From NORP181 sp047623555 (GTDB lineage: Bacteria; Pseudomonadota; Alphaproteobacteria; Rhodobacterales; Rhodobacteraceae), in assembly GCA_047623555.1 (NCBI GenBank), contig JBLHMP010000004.1, positions 1-64,000 of the forward strand: a stretch of DNA of 64,000 nucleotides. The letters are read 5' to 3'. Shown piece after piece: positions 53,386-61,587 of the stretch. The stretch's first letter is position 1. The number at the start of each line of letters is the position of its first letter. The notes below the pieces were generated by a model that saw only the letters and a program-made list of their open reading frames with translations, had not been told where the DNA came from and searched no databases. The position numbers were made by a program, and so were the translations under genes.

Positions 53386-53757
53386 TTATTTCGGACGCTT
53401 GGCGCCATATTTCGAACGGCGTTGCTTACGGTCTTTGACGCCTTGGGTATCCAGAACACCACGCAAAACGTGATACCGAACACCCGGAAGGTCCTTTACG
53501 CGACCGCCACGGATCAGGACAACTGAGTGCTCCTGAAGGTTGTGGCTTTCACCCGGGATATAAGAAATGACTTCAAAGCCATTGGTCAGGCGCACTTTGG
53601 CAACCTTACGCATGGCCGAGTTCGGTTTCTTAGGGGTGGTTGTGTACACGCGAGTACAGACGCCGCGTTTTTGCGGGCACTGCTCCAAATGCATGGACTT
53701 TGAGCGTTTAATTTTGGGCTGCCGCGGCTTGCGGATCAGCTGTTGGATCGTTGGCAT
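53386..53757 (-). CDS. rpsL: Ribosomal protein uS12
   Basis: The start at 53757 (MPTIQQLIRKPRQPKIKRSK) gives the standard 123 residues. The loop TTTPKKPNSAMRKVAKVRLT and GGRVKDLPGVRYH keep the wild-type lysines that contact streptomycin, so no resistance substitution is seen there. It is the first gene of the str operon, about 225 bp after the promoter at 53981-54009. Confidence 0.98.
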   Translation of the reverse strand: MPTIQQLIRKPRQPKIKRSKSMHLEQCPQKRGVCTRVYTTTPKKPNSAMRKVAKVRLTNGFEVISYIPGESHNLQEHSVVLIRGGRVKDLPGVRYHVLRGVLDTQGVKDRKQRRSKYGAKRPK

Positions 53758-53980
53758 TCCGGTTTTATCCCCGTTTCGCAACATATATGTCATGCACGCA
53801 GAAGCGTGCGGCTAAATCTTAACGCTTTACGCGTCCGCAAAGCGTTACAACCGCTTCCGTTCCCAAATTCGGGAACGACGCGGCTGAATTCCAGAGGATC
53901 GGGACCATACGGTCCGGATCTTGACCACTTCAGTACTGAAATCGACGGTCAGGTTCTTCCCTATTTGTCGAGATAGCGGG

Positions 53981-54009
53981 CGTATATGGGGAGTCGCGCC
54001 CCATGTCAA
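53981..54009 (-). promoter_or_regulatory. Promoter of the str operon (rpsL-rpsG-fusA-tuf)
   Basis: On the minus strand a consensus -35 TTGACA (54004-54009) and TATACG (53981-53986) are 17 bp apart, leaving a leader of about 215 bases before rpsL. The spacer contains CGACTCCCCA, shared with the rpmH promoter at 8516-8544. Confidence 0.75.
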
Positions 54010-54099
54010 CAGCCCCTTACCCTTGCCAAGCCCCCGCGTCGCTGCAACATTGCAATTGGGGATGACGCAGAAAAACACAAGACCAATAGAGGCAGCGAT

Positions 54100-54909
54100 A
54101 TGCAGGTAATCGGACTATGTCGGTTTTCCTATCTGGGAGAGGGCGGTTTTCAGATCAACCATGAAACCCTGCAAGAGCGCGCTGCATTTCTTTACGCCCC
54201 TGAACGCCTGGAAGAACGGTTTCGCACTTTTGAAACCATGACCCTGCCGCCGCTCAGGGCACAAACAGATCCTGATTTTACGTTTCTGATCGTCACCGGT
54301 GACAGCCTGCCAACCCTAGCTTATGAGCGGCTGATGGATCTGACCCGCGGCATGCCCCAGGTTGTGGTGCAGAAACACGCCCCGGAAAACCATCGTGGGG
54401 TCATGCGCAAAGCCATCAACTCGGTCCGGCTGTTTAATCAAGACCTCTGCGCCCAGTTCCGCATGGATGACGATGATGCCGTCGCCTGCTGTTATGTCCA
54501 AAAGCTGCGGGAAACTGTTGAGGATGTGCGCAGCTTGGCGCAAAAACACCGTCACATCGCGATTGACTATAATACCGGATTCATTGCCCGCCCCGGACCG
54601 GATGGGTTGAAAACCACGGCGGTCAACAACGCCTACACAACGGCAGCTCTGGCGATTGTATTTCGCCGCGAGGTTAGCCAGACGGTGATGAATTTTTCCC
54701 ATATGAAGGTCGGCCGCTCAATGCCCACCGTGACCTTTACAGGCGAGGATATGTTGGTACGCGGGCACAATGATTATAATGATTCACGACAAAAAACCGG
54801 CGTCAAACCGGTAAAGCTACTGCCGCAAAGCCCCGAGGAAGAAGCGCATTTCAAAAAGGTGTACAACATTGATGCCGATGACGTGCGTCGGGTGTTTTCA
54901 GCCCCGTAG
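54100..54909 (+). CDS. PF11316-type putative glycosyltransferase (Rhamno_transf)
   Basis: The start at 54100 gives 269 residues, MQVIGLCRFSYLGEGGFQIN and so on; the ORF upstream overlaps the str promoter and is spurious. ERFRTFETMTLPPLRAQTDP, FTFLIVTGDSLP and QFRMDDDDAVACCYV give the layout of PF11316, annotated as putative rhamnosyltransferase, with a DDDD stretch as the likely metal/nucleotide-sugar site. It is a paralogue of the product of 55767-56573 on the other strand. Its 3' end overlaps the EamA gene's 3' end by 12 bases (convergent). Confidence 0.8.
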   Translation: MQVIGLCRFSYLGEGGFQINHETLQERAAFLYAPERLEERFRTFETMTLPPLRAQTDPDFTFLIVTGDSLPTLAYERLMDLTRGMPQVVVQKHAPENHRGVMRKAINSVRLFNQDLCAQFRMDDDDAVACCYVQKLRETVEDVRSLAQKHRHIAIDYNTGFIARPGPDGLKTTAVNNAYTTAALAIVFRREVSQTVMNFSHMKVGRSMPTVTFTGEDMLVRGHNDYNDSRQKTGVKPVKLLPQSPEEEAHFKKVYNIDADDVRRVFSAP

Positions 54910-55770
54910 AAGCGCCCGTTCACGGAACAGCGTAAACAACCCCGTGAACACGACGATAGAGGCCCCCAGCAGCGTCAGAGCGTCCGGCCAGTCACCAAAC
55001 ATCAGCCAGCCCAACACCAGCGCCCACAGCAGGCCGGTATAGCGAAACGGCGCGATAAACGATACGTCCCCAACCCGCATCACCTGCACGCTGAACTGAT
55101 AGCCGCCCATGATGAACACCGACGATCCCGCCAATAGCGCCCAGTTGCCAGACGAGACCGGCTGCCACTGCTCGCCCAACGACCCCAGCAAGCCAAACCC
55201 CAGAATCGACAGCGAAACCGCCACAGTTATTGTCATGGACGGCAGATCGGGCGACATCCGCCGCGTCACCAGATCGCGCAGCGTGACCGCCAACACCGCC
55301 CCCAACGCATAGATGGAATAAATGTTGAACCCATCCGCTCCGGGGCGCACGATCAGCAACATACCGCAGAACCCGACACCAATGGCAACAGAACGCCGCC
55401 AGCCCACCGCCTCGCGGAAAAACAACGCAGCCCCCAAGGTGACAGTCAGCGGCAACATCTGCAAAACAGCCGAAATATTGGCCAGCGGCATGTGCAACAG
55501 CGCGGTGATAAAACAATAGGTTGCGGCGATCTCGGTCAGGCAGCGCACCGACAGCAACATAAAGTCGTACCACGACATGCGAAAATCCAGCGCCCGCATC
55601 CGCGCCGCCACCAACAACACCAGCGCCAGCGTCATCACCCCGCGCAAGGTCAGCAACTGAAACAGCGGCAACGCCCCATCGGTGGCTTTTATCAGCGCGT
55701 CATTGATCGTATAGGCCGCCATGCTGGCCATCATCAACAACGCGCCTTTGGTGTTTGGCGACATGCTCAT
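54898..55770 (-). CDS. EamA/DMT family transporter
   Basis: The 290-residue product has ten membrane segments arranged as two EamA repeats, with LTEIAATYCFITALLHMPLA and NISAVLQMLPLTVTLGAALF at the end of the first and the FRYTGLLWALVLGWLMFGDW stretch in the second. DMT exporters move metabolites or amino acids; the substrate is unknown. It overlaps the end of the second PF11316 gene by four bases and is therefore translationally coupled to it. Confidence 0.88.
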   Translation of the reverse strand: MSMSPNTKGALLMMASMAAYTINDALIKATDGALPLFQLLTLRGVMTLALVLLVAARMRALDFRMSWYDFMLLSVRCLTEIAATYCFITALLHMPLANISAVLQMLPLTVTLGAALFFREAVGWRRSVAIGVGFCGMLLIVRPGADGFNIYSIYALGAVLAVTLRDLVTRRMSPDLPSMTITVAVSLSILGFGLLGSLGEQWQPVSSGNWALLAGSSVFIMGGYQFSVQVMRVGDVSFIAPFRYTGLLWALVLGWLMFGDWPDALTLLGASIVVFTGLFTLFRERALLRG

Positions 55771-56573
55771 AGGTTCTTAAGCATATCCATATCGACGCCG
55801 AAATGGGTCAAGAGCTGCCATGAAATCACCTTTGGTCGCATCTTACGGGTCAATCCCATCTGCGTTGGCCGGGATTTATTGTCCCCATGTATGGTGCGGA
55901 TAAACCCCGGCACCGAAATATCAGAGAACGTGTTGTAATGCTGGGCCAGCGCCCGGTGCACATAGCGATAGGGATTGCGTGGATACCCGACCGGCGCCAC
56001 CAGCGTCGTGCCCGTAGACAAAGGCGCGCGTTCGCAGGCGTCAAACACATCATTGCCGCGCTCTTTGGATTCAACATAGAACCCACGATTATAGGCGATC
56101 ACAAACGGCGTCTCTGGGTCTTGCATCTTCAGCAATCCAGCGGCCAGCTGTTTGGTGCGTTTGATGAAATCAAGGTCCACAGCGTCGTCGTCATCCAGTC
56201 GGAACATGATGCGGTGGCTGTAGCCTTCGACCGGGATGGAATCATAGCCAGATTTGATCAGTTGGTAATGCTTATCCGTGCCCACCGGCCTACAATGAAT
56301 ATTGGGAAACGGCGCAAGCAGCGCCTGCAACCGGTTCAGATGCTTTGCGGGCATGGACTCTGCGGTCAGCACAACACAGTCAAAATCTGCGTCGCTTTGG
56401 CCGGTCAGCGACGGCAGGCACAGGGTTTCAAAAATCCGAAACCTAAGCTCCATCCGCTCATCCGAAAAAATGTGTTCGGCGATTTTGTCCAACGTCTCAA
56501 AGCGTTCGGAATAATAGGTCGGGGTCAGCACCGAAAAGCGCAGAACGCCAATGACTTTGGCACGGATTTCCAT
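55767..56573 (-). CDS. PF11316-type putative glycosyltransferase (Rhamno_transf), paralogue of 54100-54909
   Basis: The start at 56573 gives 268 residues, MEIRAKVIGVLRFSVLTPTY and so on, nearly the same length as the neighbouring paralogue. FRIFETLCLPSLTGQSDADF, CVVLTAESMPAKHLNRLQAL and RIMFRLDDDDAVDLDF align with the other copy's ERFRTFETMTLPPL and QFRMDDDDAVAC. The acceptor is unknown. A longer frame to 56774 exists, but the ATG at 56573 matches the family start better. Confidence 0.8.
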   Translation of the reverse strand: MEIRAKVIGVLRFSVLTPTYYSERFETLDKIAEHIFSDERMELRFRIFETLCLPSLTGQSDADFDCVVLTAESMPAKHLNRLQALLAPFPNIHCRPVGTDKHYQLIKSGYDSIPVEGYSHRIMFRLDDDDAVDLDFIKRTKQLAAGLLKMQDPETPFVIAYNRGFYVESKERGNDVFDACERAPLSTGTTLVAPVGYPRNPYRYVHRALAQHYNTFSDISVPGFIRTIHGDNKSRPTQMGLTRKMRPKVISWQLLTHFGVDMDMLKNL

Positions 56574-56868
56574 GTGGTGAATGCTCCTGATCAATGACAT
56601 CCACCAAACACCCGAGGCAGGGAAATGAAAAGGGGCAATAGTTGACCGCTTTGGCCGCCCGGTGTCGGCCATGTGATTTTGCAACACGAGCATGGCCCCC
56701 TCATACTGAGGGATGTTCCAACTGAAACCAGGCATCAAGGCCGATCCACGGCGTCGCCGGGCGTTGCCAGACACGGTCTTTTGGCGATGGGGCCTGTCAT
56801 ATTCTAGCAGGTGTATTCCTGCGCCCCCCCCTGTGGCCGGGTTTCATGCCTAACGGATCATTCCGCGC

Positions 56869-57180
56869 GTGGGTTTTGCGGGCAGCCATATTTATGTCAC
56901 TGACGGTGTCACCGCCTTTGATTTTTGCAGCTATTCGTTGCGTTCAAATCGACTCATTCACCATACAAACGGATGGTCAAATAACTCTGCGTCGGGCTGG
57001 ACCTGCCGCATTGAGCCGGTTGATTTTGATATACTGAACATGGTCGATCTGAACCAACTTAAATTTCTGGCCCCGGATCAGTATTTGCACGATCCTATCG
57101 CGCGGGCGGTCGCGTTTATTGGCCGTATCGACCTAATAAAATCCACCGCACGGGCCAGAGCCACCCGGACCGCCAAATAG
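56869..57180 (+). CDS. Conserved protein of unknown function, N-terminally truncated
   Basis: The frame reads GFAGSHIYVTDGVTAFDFCS, then FLAPDQYLHDPIARAVAFIG and RIDLIKSTARAR. I recall uncharacterised proteins with the same H-x-YV-x-DG...FD opening and APxQYLHDPxxRAxxFI ending, but no function is known. An in-frame TAA lies 18 bases before the GTG at 56869, so the N-terminus seems lost or starts at an unusual codon. It lies alone between the PF11316 gene and the end of rpoC (convergent). Confidence 0.4.
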   Translation: MGFAGSHIYVTDGVTAFDFCSYSLRSNRLIHHTNGWSNNSASGWTCRIEPVDFDILNMVDLNQLKFLAPDQYLHDPIARAVAFIGRIDLIKSTARARATRTAK

Positions 57181-57183
57181 CAA

Positions 57184-57214
57184 AGGCCCCCGCACCAGTT
57201 AAGTGTGGGGGCCT
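57184..57214 (-). terminator. Terminator downstream of rpoC
   Basis: On the minus strand AGGCCCCCAC and GTGCGGGGGCCT pair (one wobble) around a short loop and are followed by TTTGCTATTT. It lies 28 bp after the rpoC stop. Confidence 0.8.
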
Positions 57215-57241
57215 CAATTAATTCAATCCGTCAGTCGCGGT

Positions 57242-60200
57242 TTAATCGCGGCTTTCCGCTGTGTCGACGGCCATCGCGCTAAACGGGTCCGAGCCAACGA
57301 TGTCATCTGCCATCGGTGCTGCCAGTGCCGCGGCCGCTTCGGCCTCAATGCGACGGGCTTCGATCACGACGTTATCGCGATCAGTTGCAACACGACGCAT
57401 CTGCATCGTTGCCCCACCCGTCCCCGCCGGAATCAAACGACCGACGATCACGTTCTCTTTCAGGCCGACCAGTTTGTCGCGCTTACCCTGAACCGATGCT
57501 TCGGTCAGAACCCGCGTGGTTTCCTGGAACGAAGCAGCCGAGATAAACGACCGGGTCTGCAACGATGCCTTGGTGATACCCAAGAGGATCGCGCCACCTG
57601 TCGCCTCGCGTCCGCCTTTGGACAGCGCCTTTTCGTTGGCCTGCATGAACTCGAGCTTATCAACGTGTTCGCCTTTGAGCAGCGTGGTGTCGCCACTGTT
57701 GGTGACTTCCCATTTTTGCAGCATCTGACGGACGATCACTTCGATATGCTTATCGTTGATCTTCACACCCTGCAGCCGGTACACGTCCTGCACTTCGTCG
57801 ATCATATAGTTGGCCAAGGCCTCGACGCCCATAATCGCAAGAATGTCATGCGGTGCTGGGTTACCGTCGAGCAGATAATCGCCCTTTTGGATAAAGTCGC
57901 CTTCCTGTACCGGAATATGCTTGCCCTTGGGCACCATATATTCGGCATTGTCTTGCGTTTCATCAGCTGGTTCGATGCTGATCCGACGTTTATTCTTATA
58001 GTCGCGACCAAAGCGAACATAGCCGTCAATCTCGGCGATGATGGCGTTGTCTTTGGGGCGACGTGCCTCAAAGAGCTCGGCCACACGCGGCAGACCACCG
58101 GTGATGTCCTTGGTTTTGGCACCCTCACGTGGAATACGCGCTACCACGTCACCGGCTTTGACCTCCGAGCTCTCTTCGATGGACAGAACCGCGTCAACCG
58201 ACATCATGTAGGTGATCGGATTGCCAGCATCGTTGCGAACAGGTTCACCATCTTTATCAACCAGAATGATTTCCGGCTTCAGCTCGTTACCTTTGGGGGC
58301 CGTGCGCCAGTCGATAACGATCTTCTGGGTCATGCCGGTTGCATCGTCCGTCACGTCGCGAACCGCGAGGCCCGAAACCAGATCGACGAATTTGGCGATC
58401 CCGTCTTTCTCTGCAATAATCGGCAGAGTGTAGGGATCCCATTCAAACAACTTGTCCCCGTGCGCAACTTTCTGGCCATCTTTGACCGCCAGCTTGGTGC
58501 CGTAGCTTAGTTTATGGGTTGCACGGGTGTCGCCATTGGCGTCCTGAATGGACATCTTCATGTTCCGGCCCATAACAACCGTTTCACCAGATGTGTTTTC
58601 CAGTATCTGAGGCATTTCAAAGACGATTTTGCCTTCATGGCTGGCCTCAAGGAACGACTGCTGGCCTGCTTGGGCAACGCCGCCAATGTGGAACGTCCGC
58701 ATTGTCAGCTGTGTCCCCGGCTCACCGATGGACTGTGCGGCGATGATGCCGACAGCCTCGCCCGAGTTGACCATTGTACCGCGTGCAAGGTCACGACCAT
58801 AACACATGGCGCAAACGCCCTCTTCGGCCTCACAGGTCAGCGGGCTACGGATACGTGCCGAAGCAACGCCCGCGTCTTCCACTGTGTCTGCCAACCGTTC
58901 GTCGATCAACGCACCATTGGCAATAAGCACCTCATCTGTGCCCGGACGCATGATATCCTCGGCCGCAACACGACCCAGCAAACGTTCCCCCAATGACGAC
59001 ACTACTTCGCCGTCATTAACCGCTGGTTCCGTGGTGATTGCCTTGTCAGTTCCACAATCGCGCATACGAATGATGCAGTCCTGTGCAACGTCCACCAGAC
59101 GCCGTGTCAGATAGCCCGAGTTTGCTGTTTTGAGAGCGGTATCAGACAGACCTTTCCGGGCGCCGTGCGTTGAGTTGAAGTATTCAAGAACGCCCAGACC
59201 TTCTTTAAAGTTTGAGATAATCGGTGTCTCGATGATGTCGCCGTTTGGCTTGGCCATCAGACCACGCATACCGCCCAGCTGTTTCATCTGCGTAACAGAA
59301 CCACGTGCGCCCGAGTGGGCCATCATGTAAACTGAATTCGGTTCCATTTCAGACCCGTTTTCGTCGATTCTAGTCTCAGAAATCGCGCCCATCATGGCGT
59401 CGGTGACCTTGTCGTTACATTTTGACCAGGCATCGACGACTTTGTTGTACTTTTCACCCTGAGTGATCAGGCCGTCCATGTACTGCTGTTCAAAATCTTT
59501 CACCTGATCGCGGGTTGCATTGACGGTTGGCCACTTGCTGTCAGGGATCAGCATATCGTCTTTACCAAACGAAATACCGGCCTTGAACGACTCACGAAAG
59601 CCCATGGTCATGATCTGGTCACAGAAGATGACGCTCTCTTTTTGACCACAATACCGGTAGACTGTATCGATGACCTGCTGCACTTCTTTCTTGCGCAATA
59701 GGCGATTCACCAGATCAAACGGTGCCTTGGCATTGCGGGGCAAAAGCGCGCCCAGGAAAACCCGGCCCGGTGTGGTTTCAAACCGAACCTGAATTTCGTT
59801 GCCTTCTTCGTCAATCTGCGGAAGCCGTGCGGTGATTTTGGCATGCAAATGTACTTCGCCGGCGTCCAGCGCGTGCTGAATTTCGTCGATCGAAGCAAAG
59901 ATTTTTCCTTCTCCAACCATACCTTTACGCTCAAGCGTCACATAATACAGACCCAGGATCATATCCTGCGACGGTACGATGATTGGCGCACCGTTTGCAG
60001 GCGACAGAACGTTGTTGGTCGACATCATCAGAACGCGTGCTTCGAGCTGTGCTTCAAGGCTAAGCGGCACGTGGACCGCCATTTGGTCGCCATCAAAGTC
60101 AGCGTTAAAGGCCGAACAGACCAGCGGGTGCAGCTGGATGGCCTTACCTTCGATCAGCACGGGTTCAAACGCCTGAATGCCAAGACGGTGCAAGGTCGGC

Positions 60201-61486
60201 GCCCGGTTCAGCATGACAGGGTGTTCGCGGATAACTTCGTCCAGAATATCCCAAACTTCGGGACGCTCTTTTTCAACCAGTTTTTTCGCCTGTTTCACGG
60301 TCGAGCTAAGGCCCTTGGCCTCAAGCCGCGAATAGATGAACGGCTTGAACAGCTCTAGCGCCATCTTTTTCGGCAGACCACATTGATGCAGCTTTAACTC
60401 CGGGCCGGTCACAATGACTGAACGACCCGAGAAATCGACGCGTTTGCCCAAAAGGTTCTGGCGGAAGCGGCCTTGTTTGCCTTTCAGCATGTCAGACAGC
60501 GATTTGAGCGGACGCTTGTTGGCGCCGGTGATCACACGACCACGACGACCGTTGTCAAACAGCGCATCGACAGATTCCTGCAACATCCGCTTTTCGTTAC
60601 GCACGATGATATCGGGTGCGCGCAGCTCGATCAGACGCTTCAGACGGTTGTTCCGGTTGATTACCCGACGATACAGATCGTTCAGGTCAGACGTCGCAAA
60701 ACGACCACCATCCAGAGGCACCAATGGGCGCAGTTCTGGTGGAATGATCGGGATCACGGTCAGAACCATCCACTCCGGGCGGTTGCCAGATTCCAGGAAA
60801 GATTCCACAACTTTAAGACGCTTGATGATCTTCTTTGGCTTCAGCTCACCTGTGGCCACGGCCAGATCGGCGCGCAGGCTGTCGGCTTCGGATTCCAGAT
60901 CAATCGCCGCCAGCATTTCGCGGATCGCTTCGGCGCCAATGTTCGCAGTAAAGGCGTCCATGCCGTAAGCATCTTGCGCGTCCATGAACTCTTCTTCGGT
61001 CATCAACTGACCGTAGCTGAGGTCTGTCAGGCCGGGTTCGATTACCACATAGTTCTCAAAGTACAGCACGCGTTCCAGATCACGCAGTGTCATGTCCAGC
61101 ATAAGACCAATGCGCGATGGCAGCGATTTCAGGAACCAGATATGCGCAACCGGGCTGGCCAGTTCAATGTGGCCCATCCGCTCGCGGCGGACTTTTTGCA
61201 GAGTAACCTCAACGCCGCATTTTTCGCAGACAACGCCACGATATTTCATGCGTTTGTATTTGCCGCACAGGCATTCGTAATCTTTGATCGGGCCAAAGAT
61301 ACGCGCGCAGAACAGGCCGTCGCGTTCAGGTTTGAACGTACGATAGTTGATGGTTTCGGGTTTTTTGATTTCCCCGAACGACCACGACAAGATGCGTTCC
61401 GGGCTGGCCAGTGACACCCTGATCTCGTCGAATACTTTCGGCGGGGTCAGCGGATTAAACGGGTTATTTGTCAGTTCCTGGTTCAT
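57242..61486 (-). CDS. rpoC: RNA polymerase beta' subunit
   Basis: The 1414-residue subunit has the N-terminal zinc ribbon CLCGKYKRMKYRGVVCEKCG and the catalytic NADFDGDQMAVHVPLS with its three Mg-binding aspartates. The trigger loop lies around MTMGFRESFKAGISFGKDDM and TGEAVGIIAAQSIGEPGTQL, and DLARGTMVNSGEAVG follows the second Cys-rich zinc site. It is separated from rpoB by about 100 bp containing a palindromic repeat. Length is normal for the class. Confidence 0.99.
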   Translation of the reverse strand: MNQELTNNPFNPLTPPKVFDEIRVSLASPERILSWSFGEIKKPETINYRTFKPERDGLFCARIFGPIKDYECLCGKYKRMKYRGVVCEKCGVEVTLQKVRRERMGHIELASPVAHIWFLKSLPSRIGLMLDMTLRDLERVLYFENYVVIEPGLTDLSYGQLMTEEEFMDAQDAYGMDAFTANIGAEAIREMLAAIDLESEADSLRADLAVATGELKPKKIIKRLKVVESFLESGNRPEWMVLTVIPIIPPELRPLVPLDGGRFATSDLNDLYRRVINRNNRLKRLIELRAPDIIVRNEKRMLQESVDALFDNGRRGRVITGANKRPLKSLSDMLKGKQGRFRQNLLGKRVDFSGRSVIVTGPELKLHQCGLPKKMALELFKPFIYSRLEAKGLSSTVKQAKKLVEKERPEVWDILDEVIREHPVMLNRAPTLHRLGIQAFEPVLIEGKAIQLHPLVCSAFNADFDGDQMAVHVPLSLEAQLEARVLMMSTNNVLSPANGAPIIVPSQDMILGLYYVTLERKGMVGEGKIFASIDEIQHALDAGEVHLHAKITARLPQIDEEGNEIQVRFETTPGRVFLGALLPRNAKAPFDLVNRLLRKKEVQQVIDTVYRYCGQKESVIFCDQIMTMGFRESFKAGISFGKDDMLIPDSKWPTVNATRDQVKDFEQQYMDGLITQGEKYNKVVDAWSKCNDKVTDAMMGAISETRIDENGSEMEPNSVYMMAHSGARGSVTQMKQLGGMRGLMAKPNGDIIETPIISNFKEGLGVLEYFNSTHGARKGLSDTALKTANSGYLTRRLVDVAQDCIIRMRDCGTDKAITTEPAVNDGEVVSSLGERLLGRVAAEDIMRPGTDEVLIANGALIDERLADTVEDAGVASARIRSPLTCEAEEGVCAMCYGRDLARGTMVNSGEAVGIIAAQSIGEPGTQLTMRTFHIGGVAQAGQQSFLEASHEGKIVFEMPQILENTSGETVVMGRNMKMSIQDANGDTRATHKLSYGTKLAVKDGQKVAHGDKLFEWDPYTLPIIAEKDGIAKFVDLVSGLAVRDVTDDATGMTQKIVIDWRTAPKGNELKPEIILVDKDGEPVRNDAGNPITYMMSVDAVLSIEESSEVKAGDVVARIPREGAKTKDITGGLPRVAELFEARRPKDNAIIAEIDGYVRFGRDYKNKRRISIEPADETQDNAEYMVPKGKHIPVQEGDFIQKGDYLLDGNPAPHDILAIMGVEALANYMIDEVQDVYRLQGVKINDKHIEVIVRQMLQKWEVTNSGDTTLLKGEHVDKLEFMQANEKALSKGGREATGGAILLGITKASLQTRSFISAASFQETTRVLTEASVQGKRDKLVGLKENVIVGRLIPAGTGGATMQMRRVATDRDNVVIEARRIEAEAAAALAAPMADDIVGSDPFSAMAVDTAESRD

Positions 61487-61521
61487 TTTGATACCTCAAA
61501 TTTGTGCGGATGATGGGGGCG

Positions 61522-61577
61522 GCGTGGGTTTTCACGCACCCTACACGTTGTGGCGTAGGGTGGGTGCCAACCCACGC
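61522..61577. repeat. Dispersed palindrome (GTAGGGTGGG family), double-arm copy
   Basis: Left arm 61522-61544 (GCGTGGGTTTTCACGCACCC) and right arm 61555-61577 (GTAGGGTGGGTGCCAACCC) flank the spacer ACGTTGTGGC, nearly the same spacer as at 29331-29340. The few base changes in the two arms are partly compensating. It lies in the rpoB-rpoC gap. Confidence 0.8.
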
Positions 61578-61587
61578 GTGTTGACGA

